Translations under genes and position numbers: made by a program
Source of the DNA: an uncultured Rickettsiaceae bacterium
GTDB taxonomy: Bacteria > Pseudomonadota > Alphaproteobacteria > Rickettsiales > Rickettsiaceae
Length of the DNA: 64,000 nucleotides
NCBI GenBank assembly: GCA_905479865.1
Contig: CAJQOD010000020.1
Coordinates: 21,222-85,221 of the forward strand
Direction: 5' to 3'
Part shown: piece after piece, positions 46,443 through 55,547 of the stretch
Layout of the letters: each line of letters opens with the position of its first letter
How positions within the stretch are numbered: the first letter of the stretch is position 1
The notes under the pieces: model-generated
The model's input: the letters and a program-made list of their open reading frames with translations, nothing else
The model's database searches: none
What the model was told of the DNA's origin: nothing

Positions 46443-47309
46443 TTACCTCAGTAGTTTTTGTATATATTCTCCATAGCCAGACTTGCTTAAGGCCACTCCT
46501 AAATTTAAAGCCTGTTTTTTACTAATATAGCCGCAATTATAGGCTACTTCCTCCAGGCAGGCTATTTTATAACCCTGACGTTTTTCAATTGCTGCTACAA
46601 AATTAGAAGCCTCAAGCAGGCTATCATGAGTGCCGGTGTCAAGCCAGGCAATACCCCTTCCAAGCAGCTCTATTTCGCATGTCTTCTCATTCAAATAGGA
46701 TTGAATGACTGAGGTAATTTCTAGTTCGCCTCTTTCAGAAGACGATACTTTTTTTGCCCTTTCTGCTACTGAATTATCGAAGAAGTATAATCCGGTTACG
46801 GCATAATTTGATTTTGGATGCTTCGGTTTTTCCTCAATAGATAGCACTTTTTGCCCAGGTAAGGAAATTTCAGCTACTCCATATCGATGCGGGTCTTGTA
46901 CATGATATCCAAAAATTTTAGCACCAGTTTTTATTTGCGCAGCAGCTTGTAGTTGAGTACGCATGCCTTGGCCATAAAAGATATTATCTCCAAGAATAAG
47001 ACAAACATTTGAATCGCCGATAAAATTCTCTCCTATAATAAAGGCTTCCGCCAGGCCGTTTGGCTTATCCTGTATTATATATTCAATCGAAATTCCCAGT
47101 TTTTGTCCATCTCCCAGCAATGTTTGGTATAATGTTTTTGATTCGGCGGTAGTAATGATCAGTATTTCTCTTATGCCTGCAAGCATAAGAATGGAAAGAG
47201 GATAATAGATCATTGGCTTGTCATATACAGGTAATAACTGTTTTGATATAGCCAGAGTTGATGGGTAGAGTCTGGTGCCGGAGCCTCCAGCTAAAATAAT
47301 TCCTTTCAT
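46443..47309 (-). CDS. rfbA: Glucose-1-phosphate thymidylyltransferase
   Basis: RmlA/RfbA makes dTDP-glucose from glucose-1-phosphate and dTTP. The 288 residues start KGIILAGGSGTRLYPSTLAI, with the nucleotide-binding GGxGTRL and SKQLLPVYDKPMIYYPLS. GDNIFYGQGM and EEKPKHPKSNYAVTGLYFFD follow. It is the first step of the 3-aminohexose route. The usual partners rmlC and rmlD are missing, so the pool is not meant for dTDP-rhamnose, at least from this locus. Confidence 0.96.
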   Translation of the reverse strand: MKGIILAGGSGTRLYPSTLAISKQLLPVYDKPMIYYPLSILMLAGIREILIITTAESKTLYQTLLGDGQKLGISIEYIIQDKPNGLAEAFIIGENFIGDSNVCLILGDNIFYGQGMRTQLQAAAQIKTGAKIFGYHVQDPHRYGVAEISLPGQKVLSIEEKPKHPKSNYAVTGLYFFDNSVAERAKKVSSSERGELEITSVIQSYLNEKTCEIELLGRGIAWLDTGTHDSLLEASNFVAAIEKRQGYKIACLEEVAYNCGYISKKQALNLGVALSKSGYGEYIQKLLR

Positions 47310-47435
47310 ATAGTAAAAATCAATCTATGTCGTTCTTAAAATCCTGCCGGTACTCAAGCGTGAGGTTATTTAACTACTATTTATATCGTTTGCCCAGCAA
47401 AATTTTATACATTCTTCTAAATCTTTCCGCTAACT

Positions 47436-48455
47436 TTATTTAGTATAATTCTCTACATACCATTTAACAGTTTTTTCAAGTGATTCTCCGAAGGAATATT
47501 TCGGTTTCCACCCAAGCTCTCTTGTGATTTTGTCAGGGTCTATAGCATATCTATAATCGTGTCCGGCTCTGTCTTTAACAAAGGAGATAAGTTCAGAGTA
47601 ATTACCTTCTGCTTTTGGTTTGATGTTATCGAGCAACTTGCAAATCATTCTAGTTAAATCCAGGTTATTTTGTTCGTTACTGGAACCGACATTATAACTC
47701 TCTCCCGGCTTGCCTTGCTGGAAAATATCTTCCATAGCGATGCAGTGATCATCAACATATAGCCAGTCTCTGATATTTGCACCATCGCCATAGATAGGAA
47801 TTTTTTGACCGGCCAAAGCTTTTCTGATAATTGTCGGAATTAATTTCTCATCATGCTGCCAGGGACCATAATTATTCGAACAATTACTGATCACAATAGG
47901 CATACCGTATGTATGAAAATAACTTCTTGCTAATAGGTCGCTGGAAGCTTTTGAAGCACTATATGGAGAATTTGGTGCATAAGGCGTAGTTTCTGTGAAA
48001 TAGCCCGTATCCCCAAGGGAGCCATATACTTCATCTGTAGATACGTGCAAGAATTTTGCATTTTGATAAACTCTATTTAATTGACCATTACCCTTCATCC
48101 AGAGGTTTTTTGCGGCATCAAGAAGATTTTGTGTACCTAGAATATTAGTTTCTACAAAAATTTTAGGAGAGGTAATTGAGTTATCCACATGTGATTCTGC
48201 AGCCAAATGCAGCACTCCGTTAACTTTGTGCTGTTTAAATATATCCTGAACCAAGGATTCGTCGCGAATATCACCTTCAATAAAGTAATAATTATCGTTA
48301 TTGATAATTTCCCTAAGACGCGATATATCTGCGGCATAAGTTAGCGCATCTAGGTTGATTATCTTGCTTTGTGGATATTTAAGTACCAGCCTTTTAACTA
48401 AGTGACTACCAATAAAGCCGGCTCCGCCGGTGATCAAGATTATATTATTTTGCAT
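47436..48455 (-). CDS. rfbB: dTDP-glucose 4,6-dehydratase
   Basis: RmlB/RfbB turns dTDP-glucose into dTDP-4-keto-6-deoxyglucose. The 339 residues have the NAD-binding TGGAGFIGSHLVKRL, the catalytic STDEVYGSLGDTGYF, the YSASKASSDLL (YxxxK) motif, and the family RDWLYVDDHCIA. It precedes rfbA by 126 bases on the same strand and follows the ABC exporter genes by 167 bases. Confidence 0.96.
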   Translation of the reverse strand: MQNNIILITGGAGFIGSHLVKRLVLKYPQSKIINLDALTYAADISRLREIINNDNYYFIEGDIRDESLVQDIFKQHKVNGVLHLAAESHVDNSITSPKIFVETNILGTQNLLDAAKNLWMKGNGQLNRVYQNAKFLHVSTDEVYGSLGDTGYFTETTPYAPNSPYSASKASSDLLARSYFHTYGMPIVISNCSNNYGPWQHDEKLIPTIIRKALAGQKIPIYGDGANIRDWLYVDDHCIAMEDIFQQGKPGESYNVGSSNEQNNLDLTRMICKLLDNIKPKAEGNYSELISFVKDRAGHDYRYAIDPDKITRELGWKPKYSFGESLEKTVKWYVENYTK

Positions 48456-48622
48456 TCGTTTATGTACCCAATCAATGTATTATAAAGAATTCATATTATA
48501 GTGTTTCAACTTTATTATCACAGCAACTATTCAAGGTGAGAAAAATTTTAACCTAGATTGCTAGGTGAATTTTTTGAATCCGCAGAATAACGTACTGTGA
48601 GGATATAAGGGGAAATACTATA

Positions 48623-49399
48623 TCATAGATAATAAATAACGTTTCTAGTTAATTTACGATATATAAGAAAGCTAACTAAAGCTACAATCATGCATACTAT
48701 CCAGGATTTAATAATTAACATGATATCCGGGAAAGTACCGGTTATTACTAACTCCTGCATTGGTCTGATCACAATAAATATTGGATGTAGTTCGAAGAAT
48801 ATGCGCTTTGATTCCGGGACTAGGCTATAGGGATAAATAATTGGTATTGTCCAATAGACTACTCCAAAAATTACGTTTATAAATTGTGGTATATCTCTGA
48901 TATACGGGGTCAGAAAAGCTGCCACGATACCGCCGGTGATTACACTGATAATTAGTGGAAGTGATAACACGGGAATAAAAATAATTTTCCAGGAAAATAA
49001 ATCAGGAAAAGCTATTATAAGTGCAAGATACATTGCTGCAAAAGAATATAACAGAGTATATGCATTGGCCAAAACATCTGAGATTGGAAAATAAGTTTTT
49101 GGCAGCAACACTCGTTTTAACACTTCTGATTTTGTGATAAGAGAGTCAGATGCATTGATCATGCTTTGTAGTATAAAAGTCCAAAATGGTAGGGCGCCAA
49201 CCATGTTTGTTAATATCACCTTGGGGTCATATCTGAGGATAAAACTCATAAAATATGAAATCACCGTGATGTGTATAAAGGGTTGTAGTAAGCCCCAAAT
49301 GCTTCCCAGGAAAGAATTATCATGTCTTTTTGCTATGGAAATTTTGATCAATAATATGATGGCTTTCCAGTAATTTTTAGAAAGAAAATGTTTAAACAT
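48623..49399 (-). CDS. wzm: ABC-2 type polysaccharide exporter permease (Wzm-like)
   Basis: The 258 residues hold six membrane helices. They show the ABC-2 polysaccharide permease pattern SFLGSIWGLLQPFIHITVISY, GALPFWTFILQSMINASDSL and LLPKTYFPISDV. A late helix pair has FGVVYWTIPIIYPYSLVPE. Such permeases export undecaprenyl-linked O-polysaccharide or capsule. Its stop and the ATPase start share one base, so the pair is coupled. Confidence 0.9.
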   Translation of the reverse strand: MFKHFLSKNYWKAIILLIKISIAKRHDNSFLGSIWGLLQPFIHITVISYFMSFILRYDPKVILTNMVGALPFWTFILQSMINASDSLITKSEVLKRVLLPKTYFPISDVLANAYTLLYSFAAMYLALIIAFPDLFSWKIIFIPVLSLPLIISVITGGIVAAFLTPYIRDIPQFINVIFGVVYWTIPIIYPYSLVPESKRIFFELHPIFIVIRPMQELVITGTFPDIMLIIKSWIVCMIVALVSFLIYRKLTRNVIYYL

Positions 49400-50133
49400 T
49401 AATAATTTCCAGAGTTATAAATTGATAAAATTTCATCAGGGATACCATCTTTGATAATCCTGCCATCTTTAATCAGCACGCAGCGATTACAATATTTTCG
49501 GATAATATCCTCTTGGTGAGATACTAAAATAGTGATAGGAACAGCATTAATTTTGTTTTTCATAAATTCGAGCGATTTGGCAATAAATTTCCCGTCACCA
49601 GCGGCAAATACTTCATCCAGCAGTAATATATCCGTGTTGTGAAATATGGAAGTGGAAAAAGACAGGCGCGATAGCATACCTGAGCTATATGTTTTAACAG
49701 GCAAATCAATCTTCTCTCCTAATTCTGAGAAATCTATTACCTGTTGTTCAAGCTCTTTATTGTAGTGATCTAGCATGTTATTATATAACAGGAGTATTTT
49801 AATATTCTGGCGACCAGTAAATTCTGGTTCGATACCAAGTCCCATTTCAATGATAGACGTTATGCTACCATTGACTGATACTCTGCCAGTCTTGGGTGGA
49901 TAGATTCCCGATATTAATTTAAGTATGGAGCTTTTACCCGAACCGTTGCTGCCGATGAGTGCAACTCTATCGCCTTGTCTGCAAGATAGATTCACATCGT
50001 TTAATATAGGAATTGCTATGCCAGATACCTTGCCTGGGCGTATGAACATTTGCCTGAGGCTTTGCACTCTTTTGATCGAGTCTATTCCCTCCAGGCTACA
50101 ATTCTCAATAGTAACTGATACTTCTTGATTCAT
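49399..50133 (-). CDS. wzt: ABC transporter ATP-binding protein of polysaccharide export (Wzt-like)
   Basis: The 244 residues show Walker A LIGSNGSGKSSILKLI, signature YSSGMLSRLSFS, Walker B ILLLDEVFAAGDGKF and the H-loop SHQED. The DEVxAxGD form is typical of Wzt/KpsT-type exporters. It lacks the C-terminal carbohydrate-binding domain that some Wzt proteins use for chain recognition, so export probably does not depend on a capped chain end (inference). Confidence 0.92.
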   Translation of the reverse strand: MNQEVSVTIENCSLEGIDSIKRVQSLRQMFIRPGKVSGIAIPILNDVNLSCRQGDRVALIGSNGSGKSSILKLISGIYPPKTGRVSVNGSITSIIEMGLGIEPEFTGRQNIKILLLYNNMLDHYNKELEQQVIDFSELGEKIDLPVKTYSSGMLSRLSFSTSIFHNTDILLLDEVFAAGDGKFIAKSLEFMKNKINAVPITILVSHQEDIIRKYCNRCVLIKDGRIIKDGIPDEILSIYNSGNY

Positions 50134-50232
50134 AAATTAGATAACAGATACTTAAAATATTATGTATAGGAGAACTATATAGTTGTACGTGTATTTTGTA
50201 AATACACTGTGTAATAGTTTTTAGTGATTAAA

Positions 50233-50283
50233 GTTACTACATTCTTGTATCTCCCCTGGAAGTAGATACAAGAATGTAGTAAC
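50233..50283. other. Perfect 20-bp stem-loop between the folate operon and wzt
   Basis: GTTACTACATTCTTGTATCT (50233-50252) is followed by an 11-base loop (50253-50263) and by its exact reverse complement (50264-50283). It is the longest perfect palindrome I found. It lies 41 bases past the CADD stop. It may end the folate operon, though the T-run is weak, or be a mobile palindromic repeat. Confidence 0.85.
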
Positions 50284-50323
50284 ATCGCTTCTTTAAGATG
50301 CGTTGTGTTGATCCTGGAGTTAC

Positions 50324-50980
50324 TCAGTTTCCAAGATGAATCTGCTGCATTTCATCAAGAAAATTCCATAGCAGTTTAGAGCCTTGTATGGCTCCCAACT
50401 GTGCTATTTCCTGATCTTCTCTATTCATCTTATTAAGCAGTCCGGCACATTCTTCAGTATGCCACTCATCGGCCTGCATGTGTACTTCGAAGAATTTCAG
50501 AGTTTCTGCATTATCAATATTATAGAATTTTTTTAAGCCCTCGATTTTAGATTTTGCCACTTCTGGAGTTTGTCTTTCGTACGCATATAAAGCACCAAGG
50601 CCGCTAGCATAACTACCTCTAGTGATATCAAAATACTCATTTACTAATTTTTTTGCAGAATCCAGTTCTTGCGTGCGACATTCTTCTCTATTGCACCCTA
50701 AGCCTTCTGCAAATCTCATCCATAATTCCGGGTGATTTTCATCCCCTTGCTCTTCATCTACAAGATTCTCAAGCAAGACTTGTCTATCTTCAATTTTTTC
50801 GCATAAAGAGTGGATAGTGCTTATATATCTTGGAAATGCAGCTACATGGCCGTAATATTCTTTTGCATAAATTTTTAGCGTATCAATTGCAAGCTCACCT
50901 CTGTTCCATGCCTGATAAAACGGATGTTTAAGCAGATGATATTGATCCAGTTCCTGGTGTAATTTATTTAAATAATTCAT
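50324..50980 (-). CDS. CADD-family 4-aminobenzoate synthase (TenA-like di-metal oxygenase fold)
   Basis: The 218 residues belong to the family of Chlamydia CT610 (CADD). That protein makes 4-aminobenzoate from its own tyrosine and lysine and was first reported as a death-domain binding protein (established). The expected metal ligands are all present: Glu76, His83, Glu135, His167, Asp171 and His174. So are Tyr22 and Lys145, which line up with the CT610 Tyr27 and Lys152 from memory. It is the last gene of folB-folKP-folA-CADD, 11 bases after folA, which strongly supports a role in folate supply without pabABC. Confidence 0.9.
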   Translation of the reverse strand: MNYLNKLHQELDQYHLLKHPFYQAWNRGELAIDTLKIYAKEYYGHVAAFPRYISTIHSLCEKIEDRQVLLENLVDEEQGDENHPELWMRFAEGLGCNREECRTQELDSAKKLVNEYFDITRGSYASGLGALYAYERQTPEVAKSKIEGLKKFYNIDNAETLKFFEVHMQADEWHTEECAGLLNKMNREDQEIAQLGAIQGSKLLWNFLDEMQQIHLGN

Positions 50981-50991
50981 AAGTGCCTCAT

Positions 50992-51480
50992 TTAATTTTT
51001 GTTATACTGGTAAATAGTGTAGTTTTTATGTTCAATAATTTTTTTAGCTCTCCATTCTTTAATTAAAGATAATGGAAAATATGTATCTCCATCATATTCT
51101 TTATGTATGATGGTTAAAAGGAATTTTTCCAGCATATTGGTGTTTAAGAATAATTCTGCAATTTCGCCTCCTCCTATCATATATATATTTTTTTCTTGAG
51201 TAAAATTAAGTTTGGTGAGTGCATCAAGAGAACTCACAAACCTGACATGTGCAGTAGAATTGTTCAGCAGTGAAAGATTGCGGGTAAATACGATGCTTTC
51301 CCGTTCTTTCAGCAGGTTTAAATGTTTCATTTCATCAAAAGTTTTTCTGCCCATAATTACAGTTTGACCCTTGGTTACTTCCTGAAAATGCTTTAATTCA
51401 TCATTATATCTCCACGGAATTCTGCCATTTAGACCAATGACCCCACTATCTGTACAGGCCATTATGCCGATTATTTTCAT
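50992..51480 (-). CDS. folA: Dihydrofolate reductase
   Basis: FolA reduces dihydrofolate with NADPH. The 162 residues show IGIMACTDSGVIGLNGRIPW, the acidic active-site residue in RYNDELKHFQEVT, TVIMGRKTFDEM, and IYMIGGGEIAELFL. It overlaps the folKP stop by 4 bases. The presence of a folate reductase with its own synthesis genes means that the organism is not dependent on host folate. Confidence 0.95.
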   Translation of the reverse strand: MKIIGIMACTDSGVIGLNGRIPWRYNDELKHFQEVTKGQTVIMGRKTFDEMKHLNLLKERESIVFTRNLSLLNNSTAHVRFVSSLDALTKLNFTQEKNIYMIGGGEIAELFLNTNMLEKFLLTIIHKEYDGDTYFPLSLIKEWRAKKIIEHKNYTIYQYNKN

Positions 51481-52784
51481 ATAGACGACACCTTATCTGC
51501 AACAAATAACCTGTAATGATCGCACACATTATGCACTCTGATGTAATCAATTCCGGATTTTGCCAGATTATTGGAAATAGCTATGGTTTCAAGGTCTCTA
51601 GCAGAAGCTTTGCCATCAAAAAATCCTTGTATAAATGATTTTCGTGAATGTCCGATCAAAAACCGGACTCCATTTTTCCGTAAGTTTTTTATCTCTTTTA
51701 TAAGTGCCAGATTTTGATATATTGATTTGCCAAAGCCAATGCCCGGGTCTAGGATCAAATCATCAGCACTAAATCCACAGCGCAGCATTTGTTCCAGCAT
51801 TTGCTCGCTCCATCTTTGTAAGTAATTTATAAAATTTGAATCGTGAGGTAATATTTTATTCCTGTCTGGCGGTACTGAAAGTGAATGCATGGTGAGTATT
51901 TTAGTACCTGATGAGGCTATTTCTTTTAAAATATCATCATCCAAATTACCGGTAACATCATTGATCCAGTCAACTTGATAGTTTTTGAGAATTTTTCTTA
52001 TCAGTTCGGGGTGATAGCTATCTATACTTATTTTTGCATTTATCTCTTTGAGACCATCTAATACAGGCGTTAAACGTTCATATTCCTTTTCCGGCCCGAT
52101 GATTTCTATGCCGCCAGGCCTTGTCGATTGCGCACCGATATCAATTATTTCCGCTCCGTCCGTAACCATCTTATAGGCATTTTTTATGGCTATTTCAGGT
52201 TCAAAATTCTTACCGCCATCTGAAAAAGAATCTTGCGTGATGTTTAGAACTCCAACAATTTGTGGTTCAAGTGTAAATGCGTTTGCAAACAGATCAGTAC
52301 AGTCAATTTGCTCATGAGCATATTCATCAGCTCTGACGAATTTGCCGTTTACTTGTAGTTTGGGCATATAATTTTCCGGCATTAGACCAAGTAAATGTAT
52401 AAGGAAATCTCTATTTAATAACTCGGGGTGAGGTGTTTTTAAGCCGGGACTGGAAATATTTTGATCATTATAAATTATAATGTCTAAATCAATTATCCTG
52501 GGCGCCCATTTTTTAGCACTTAAGTCTCTGCCTAATTGCTGCTCTATGTTCGTTAGGTTTTTGAGCAAATTTTCAGCTGATAATTTAGATTTTCCGGCAA
52601 TCACCATGTTTAAATAGGGTTTATCCCATTCCGTTGGGACTCCATCTTTTAAGAGAGCCTTTGTTTCAATAATTATCGATTCGTAAGTATGTTGTAGGAT
52701 ATCGGTTTTTAACAATTCAACCGCTTTTCGCAAATTGGAAAGTCTATTACCCAGATTTGATCCAAGACTTATATAAATCATCAA
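51477..52784 (-). CDS. folKP: Bifunctional HPPK-dihydropteroate synthase
   Basis: The 435 residues fuse two folate enzymes. The HPPK part (about 1-160) has ISLGSNLGNRLSNLRKAVEL and APRIIDLDIIIYND. The DHPS part (about 180-430) has VGVLNITQDSFSDGGKNF, GAQSTRPGGIE, DWINDVTGN, LDPGIGFGK and IGHSRKSFIQG. HPPK adds pyrophosphate to hydroxymethylpterin and DHPS condenses it with 4-aminobenzoate, the presumed product of the CADD gene three positions on. Such fusions are known in Chlamydia and Rickettsia. Confidence 0.95.
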   Translation of the reverse strand: MMIYISLGSNLGNRLSNLRKAVELLKTDILQHTYESIIIETKALLKDGVPTEWDKPYLNMVIAGKSKLSAENLLKNLTNIEQQLGRDLSAKKWAPRIIDLDIIIYNDQNISSPGLKTPHPELLNRDFLIHLLGLMPENYMPKLQVNGKFVRADEYAHEQIDCTDLFANAFTLEPQIVGVLNITQDSFSDGGKNFEPEIAIKNAYKMVTDGAEIIDIGAQSTRPGGIEIIGPEKEYERLTPVLDGLKEINAKISIDSYHPELIRKILKNYQVDWINDVTGNLDDDILKEIASSGTKILTMHSLSVPPDRNKILPHDSNFINYLQRWSEQMLEQMLRCGFSADDLILDPGIGFGKSIYQNLALIKEIKNLRKNGVRFLIGHSRKSFIQGFFDGKASARDLETIAISNNLAKSGIDYIRVHNVCDHYRLFVADKVSSI

Positions 52785-52796
52785 ATCCTCCTGGAT

Positions 52797-53222
52797 TTAT
52801 CCGTAATAAGTGAAAGATACGCCGCCGTGAATATCGGGTACCGGCGGAGATAATTTGACTACAGTGACTGCTAAAGATGCATCGCTAAAGCCTTTTTGCT
52901 CAAGGCTGGTATTTAAAATATTATGTACATAAGCCGCAAGATGTTCAATCATGTTGTAGCTTTTACTTCCTGCAGCTTCTTTAATTAAATCAGTAGCTTT
53001 TGCATAGCAAAAACCATCGTTTAAATCATCGCTTGCGGTTGCTTTTGGATTTTCAGAAAAGGTAATGCATATATCGAAAGAAATGCATTGAGCGTGATGT
53101 CTTTCCTGTATGGAGCATCCCAGATGTACCCAAACTCTTAGATCAGAAATTATCAGGTTGCTTAAGTTGTTGCTGAAGATAGGCCTCTTATTCGCGATTT
53201 GGATTATCCTAGAATAAGACAT
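52797..53222 (-). CDS. folB: Dihydroneopterin aldolase
   Basis: The 141-residue protein has the FolB tunnel fold pattern, with NLIISDLRVWVHLGCSIQERHHAQCISFDI (quoted in parts: SDLRVWVHLGC, ERHHAQ), then YNMIEHLAAYVHNIL and VVKLSPPVPDIHGGVSF. It converts dihydroneopterin to hydroxymethyl-dihydropterin, the substrate of FolK. It is the first gene of the operon and is divergent from bioY. Confidence 0.85.
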   Translation of the reverse strand: MSYSRIIQIANKRPIFSNNLSNLIISDLRVWVHLGCSIQERHHAQCISFDICITFSENPKATASDDLNDGFCYAKATDLIKEAAGSKSYNMIEHLAAYVHNILNTSLEQKGFSDASLAVTVVKLSPPVPDIHGGVSFTYYG

Positions 53223-53330
53223 AATAATTATATGTCAACTAAAGCAGGCTGTGCAGAGAGAACTTGACTAAAAATCAGGTTGCAACTAGACTCTCAGCAA
53301 TAATTTGCAAGTTATGTGTGGAGTTATCTT

Positions 53331-53882
53331 ATGAAAACACTATCTAATAAAATTCAATCTATCATTAGTTATAAAATATCAAGAGTGGCACTTGGCATTT
53401 TGCTAATCTTTCTTTCCGCACAAGTGCGAATTCCACTGGAACCTGTGCCGATCACTTTATACAGTGTCGGCGTATTACTCCTGGCTCTTTGCTATGAAAA
53501 GAAGGAAGCCATGCAATCAATCATCGGTTTTGTAACCCTTGGTGCCTTGGGCGTGCCGATATTTTCAGGATTTAGGGCAGGGCTAACGGTATTGATGGGA
53601 ACGTCAGGCGGCTATATATTCGGTATGATCCTATGTGTGTATGTGGTAGCTACATTGCGGGAGAAATTTGGTGAAGATAGCTGGTTAAAGCTAATAATAT
53701 ACAGTGTTGTTGGTTCTTCCTGTCTCTTTATAGTTGGACTGCCGCAACTTGCTTTATTTGTTGGCGTTGATAAAGCTTTTGAGTTTGGTCTATATCCGTT
53801 TATAATTCCAGGAATTGTCAAGGCAATATTTACCGGTGCATCAGTGAATTTACTTAAGAAACGTAAGCCGTGGAAGAAGTAA
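53331..53882 (+). CDS. bioY: Biotin transporter BioY
   Basis: BioY is the substrate-binding S component of biotin ECF transporters. The frame can start from a GTG at 53316, but the ATG at 53331 is better placed. The 183 residues show [22 protein letters not shown] (in part [11 protein letters not shown]), [13 protein letters not shown] and [13 protein letters not shown], with six membrane helices. It suggests that biotin is imported; no bio synthesis genes are in the window. It overlaps the DUF1284 gene by 13 bases. Confidence 0.94.
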   Translation: MKTLSNKIQSIISYKISRVALGILLIFLSAQVRIPLEPVPITLYSVGVLLLALCYEKKEAMQSIIGFVTLGALGVPIFSGFRAGLTVLMGTSGGYIFGMILCVYVVATLREKFGEDSWLKLIIYSVVGSSCLFIVGLPQLALFVGVDKAFEFGLYPFIIPGIVKAIFTGASVNLLKKRKPWKK

Positions 53883-54283
53883 TTAAATTCAGGCCGCATC
53901 ATTTCATGTGTACACTTGGCTTTCGCGGTAAAGGGTACTCGGCGGGTTTTGTTAGAAACTACAAAAAAATTGTTCAAACACTAATTGCAAATGAAGATGC
54001 TCGCATTGAAGTGGTTGAATACATGGATGATGTGTGTACGGCATGTCCAAATAAAATTGATGAAATCATTTGCAAGACGCAAGATAAAATCACTAAATTG
54101 GACATTGCGCATAGCAAGGCACTGAAGCTAAAGCCGGGTGAAATTATGAGCTGGCGGCAAGCTAAAGCCAATATCAAGAAACAGATGAGTATAGAGAAAT
54201 TTCACCGAGCTTGCCAGGGTTGTTCCTGGAAAAAATATGGTGTTTGCGAGCAAGCCCTTGAGGATTTATTAAATTCAGACTAG
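53870..54283 (+). CDS. DUF1284 family protein, probable metal or Fe-S binding
   Basis: The 137-residue protein has the DUF1284 opening [20 protein letters not shown]. Conserved cysteines follow in [26 protein letters not shown] and ICKTQ. The arrangement suggests an Fe-S cluster or zinc site, and homologues occur in Rickettsia as I recall. The function is unknown. It starts within bioY, so translation is coupled, but that need not mean a biotin role. Confidence 0.85.
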   Translation: MEEVIKFRPHHFMCTLGFRGKGYSAGFVRNYKKIVQTLIANEDARIEVVEYMDDVCTACPNKIDEIICKTQDKITKLDIAHSKALKLKPGEIMSWRQAKANIKKQMSIEKFHRACQGCSWKKYGVCEQALEDLLNSD

Positions 54284-54366
54284 CTATTTTCTATATAATT
54301 GAAGTGCCTTTTTTATAAATTATGCTACTCTTTAGCGAGAAGTTGAAATAAATTTAATCATTCATT

Positions 54367-55083
54367 ATGACATTAATTGATAATAAAACTGAACCTGAAA
54401 AATATGCCAAGCTATATTCTATTGAGAGTTCAAAGACCACGCCTAAGGATTTGGCATTCAGAGATTTGCCTCAATTATTTAATAAATATCATGTAGGTAA
54501 CAATGCTCTGGATTTCGGTTGTGGAGTTGGAGAGTCCACATTATTTCTGAAATCTCAGGGGCTAAAAACCTGCGGAGTTGATATAAACGCAGAGATGGTG
54601 GCAATTGCTAAAAAAAACGACCCAAACGGGGAGTATGTAGATATCTCGCATGCTAAAATTCCTTATGAAGACAATACATATGATCTTGTTTTTGCCAGCT
54701 TTGTATTGTTGGAGATGAGTTCCCTTGAGCAAATACAGGAAGCATTAAATGAGATGTCACGCGTCCTAAAACACAAAGGAGTTTTTATAGCTATTTTGGA
54801 TAATGAAAATATGTACAAGTATAATTGGAAAAAAATAAATACTAATTTTCTACAAAATAAAAATTTAAAAAGAGGTCAAAAGGTGCGGGTAGAATTTCTT
54901 GATAAAGGGTTTTCCATCGAAGATTATTATTGGCCGCAGGAAGATTATATAAGAGTTATGGATAATGCAGGTCTTAACTTGCTTGAAATACATCGGCCAT
55001 TGGGGCTAGAAAGTGACGGTATCGATTGGGAAGATGAAATATTCGCTTCCCCAATATCTGTATATATTACATCAAAGAGTTAG
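54367..55083 (+). CDS. Class I SAM-dependent methyltransferase
   Basis: The 238 residues show SAM motif I ALDFGCGVGESTLFL (about 47-61), the acidic ribose ligand in CGVDINAEMVAIAK, and VFASFVLLEMSSLEQ. The substrate is unknown; the size and motif I fit small-molecule or lipid methyltransferases of the UbiE/BioC type. It could be part of a quinone or biotin pathway, but nothing adjacent settles it. Confidence 0.8.
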   Translation: MTLIDNKTEPEKYAKLYSIESSKTTPKDLAFRDLPQLFNKYHVGNNALDFGCGVGESTLFLKSQGLKTCGVDINAEMVAIAKKNDPNGEYVDISHAKIPYEDNTYDLVFASFVLLEMSSLEQIQEALNEMSRVLKHKGVFIAILDNENMYKYNWKKINTNFLQNKNLKRGQKVRVEFLDKGFSIEDYYWPQEDYIRVMDNAGLNLLEIHRPLGLESDGIDWEDEIFASPISVYITSKS

Positions 55084-55084
55084 A

Positions 55085-55462
55085 TTACTTCTTTTTAGAA
55101 TTCGGCTGTTGTGCTTTTTTCTTTGGATCATCAATATTAATCAGGCTTTTACGATTTAAAGGTAGTTTCTTTTTATATTGCTGCTCTTTTTTCAAATAGT
55201 TCTGACTAGCCTGAGATAATTTTCTATATAGCAACTTCTTCTCTTTGTTCAGCCTGGCTATTTCCTTTCTAAACTCTATTACCTCATCCCTAATTTCTGG
55301 AGGAATTGTGGCAACATACGCTTTGTAGTCATCTATTACTTTTTGAAATTCAGCCGGTCCCCGCAGCTGCGCCTTTGGTTTTGTGTTTTTCTTTTCTGCT
55401 GCTGTAGCACTTGCAAATAAAATTAACAACAAACATGCCGTGACATTTTTTATCTTATTCAT
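55085..55462 (-). CDS. Small secreted or periplasmic protein, unknown function
   Basis: The 125 residues begin with a signal peptide (KIKNVTACLLLILFASATAA). A charged helical part contains VIDDYKAYVATIPPEIRDEV and EFRKEIARLNKEKKLLYRKL, ending in a Lys/Pro/Gln-rich tail. I recall similar uncharacterised proteins in Rickettsia, which suggests a conserved periplasmic coiled-coil. It stands alone, convergent with the methyltransferase gene with one base between. Confidence 0.65.
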   Translation of the reverse strand: MNKIKNVTACLLLILFASATAAEKKNTKPKAQLRGPAEFQKVIDDYKAYVATIPPEIRDEVIEFRKEIARLNKEKKLLYRKLSQASQNYLKKEQQYKKKLPLNRKSLINIDDPKKKAQQPNSKKK

Positions 55463-55547
55463 ACAACTCTCGCTGATTTAAATCTATTGAACAAAGCCCA
55501 ACTAATTGATATATCATCTAGTATCAAAACTAACCTTATTATAAACA

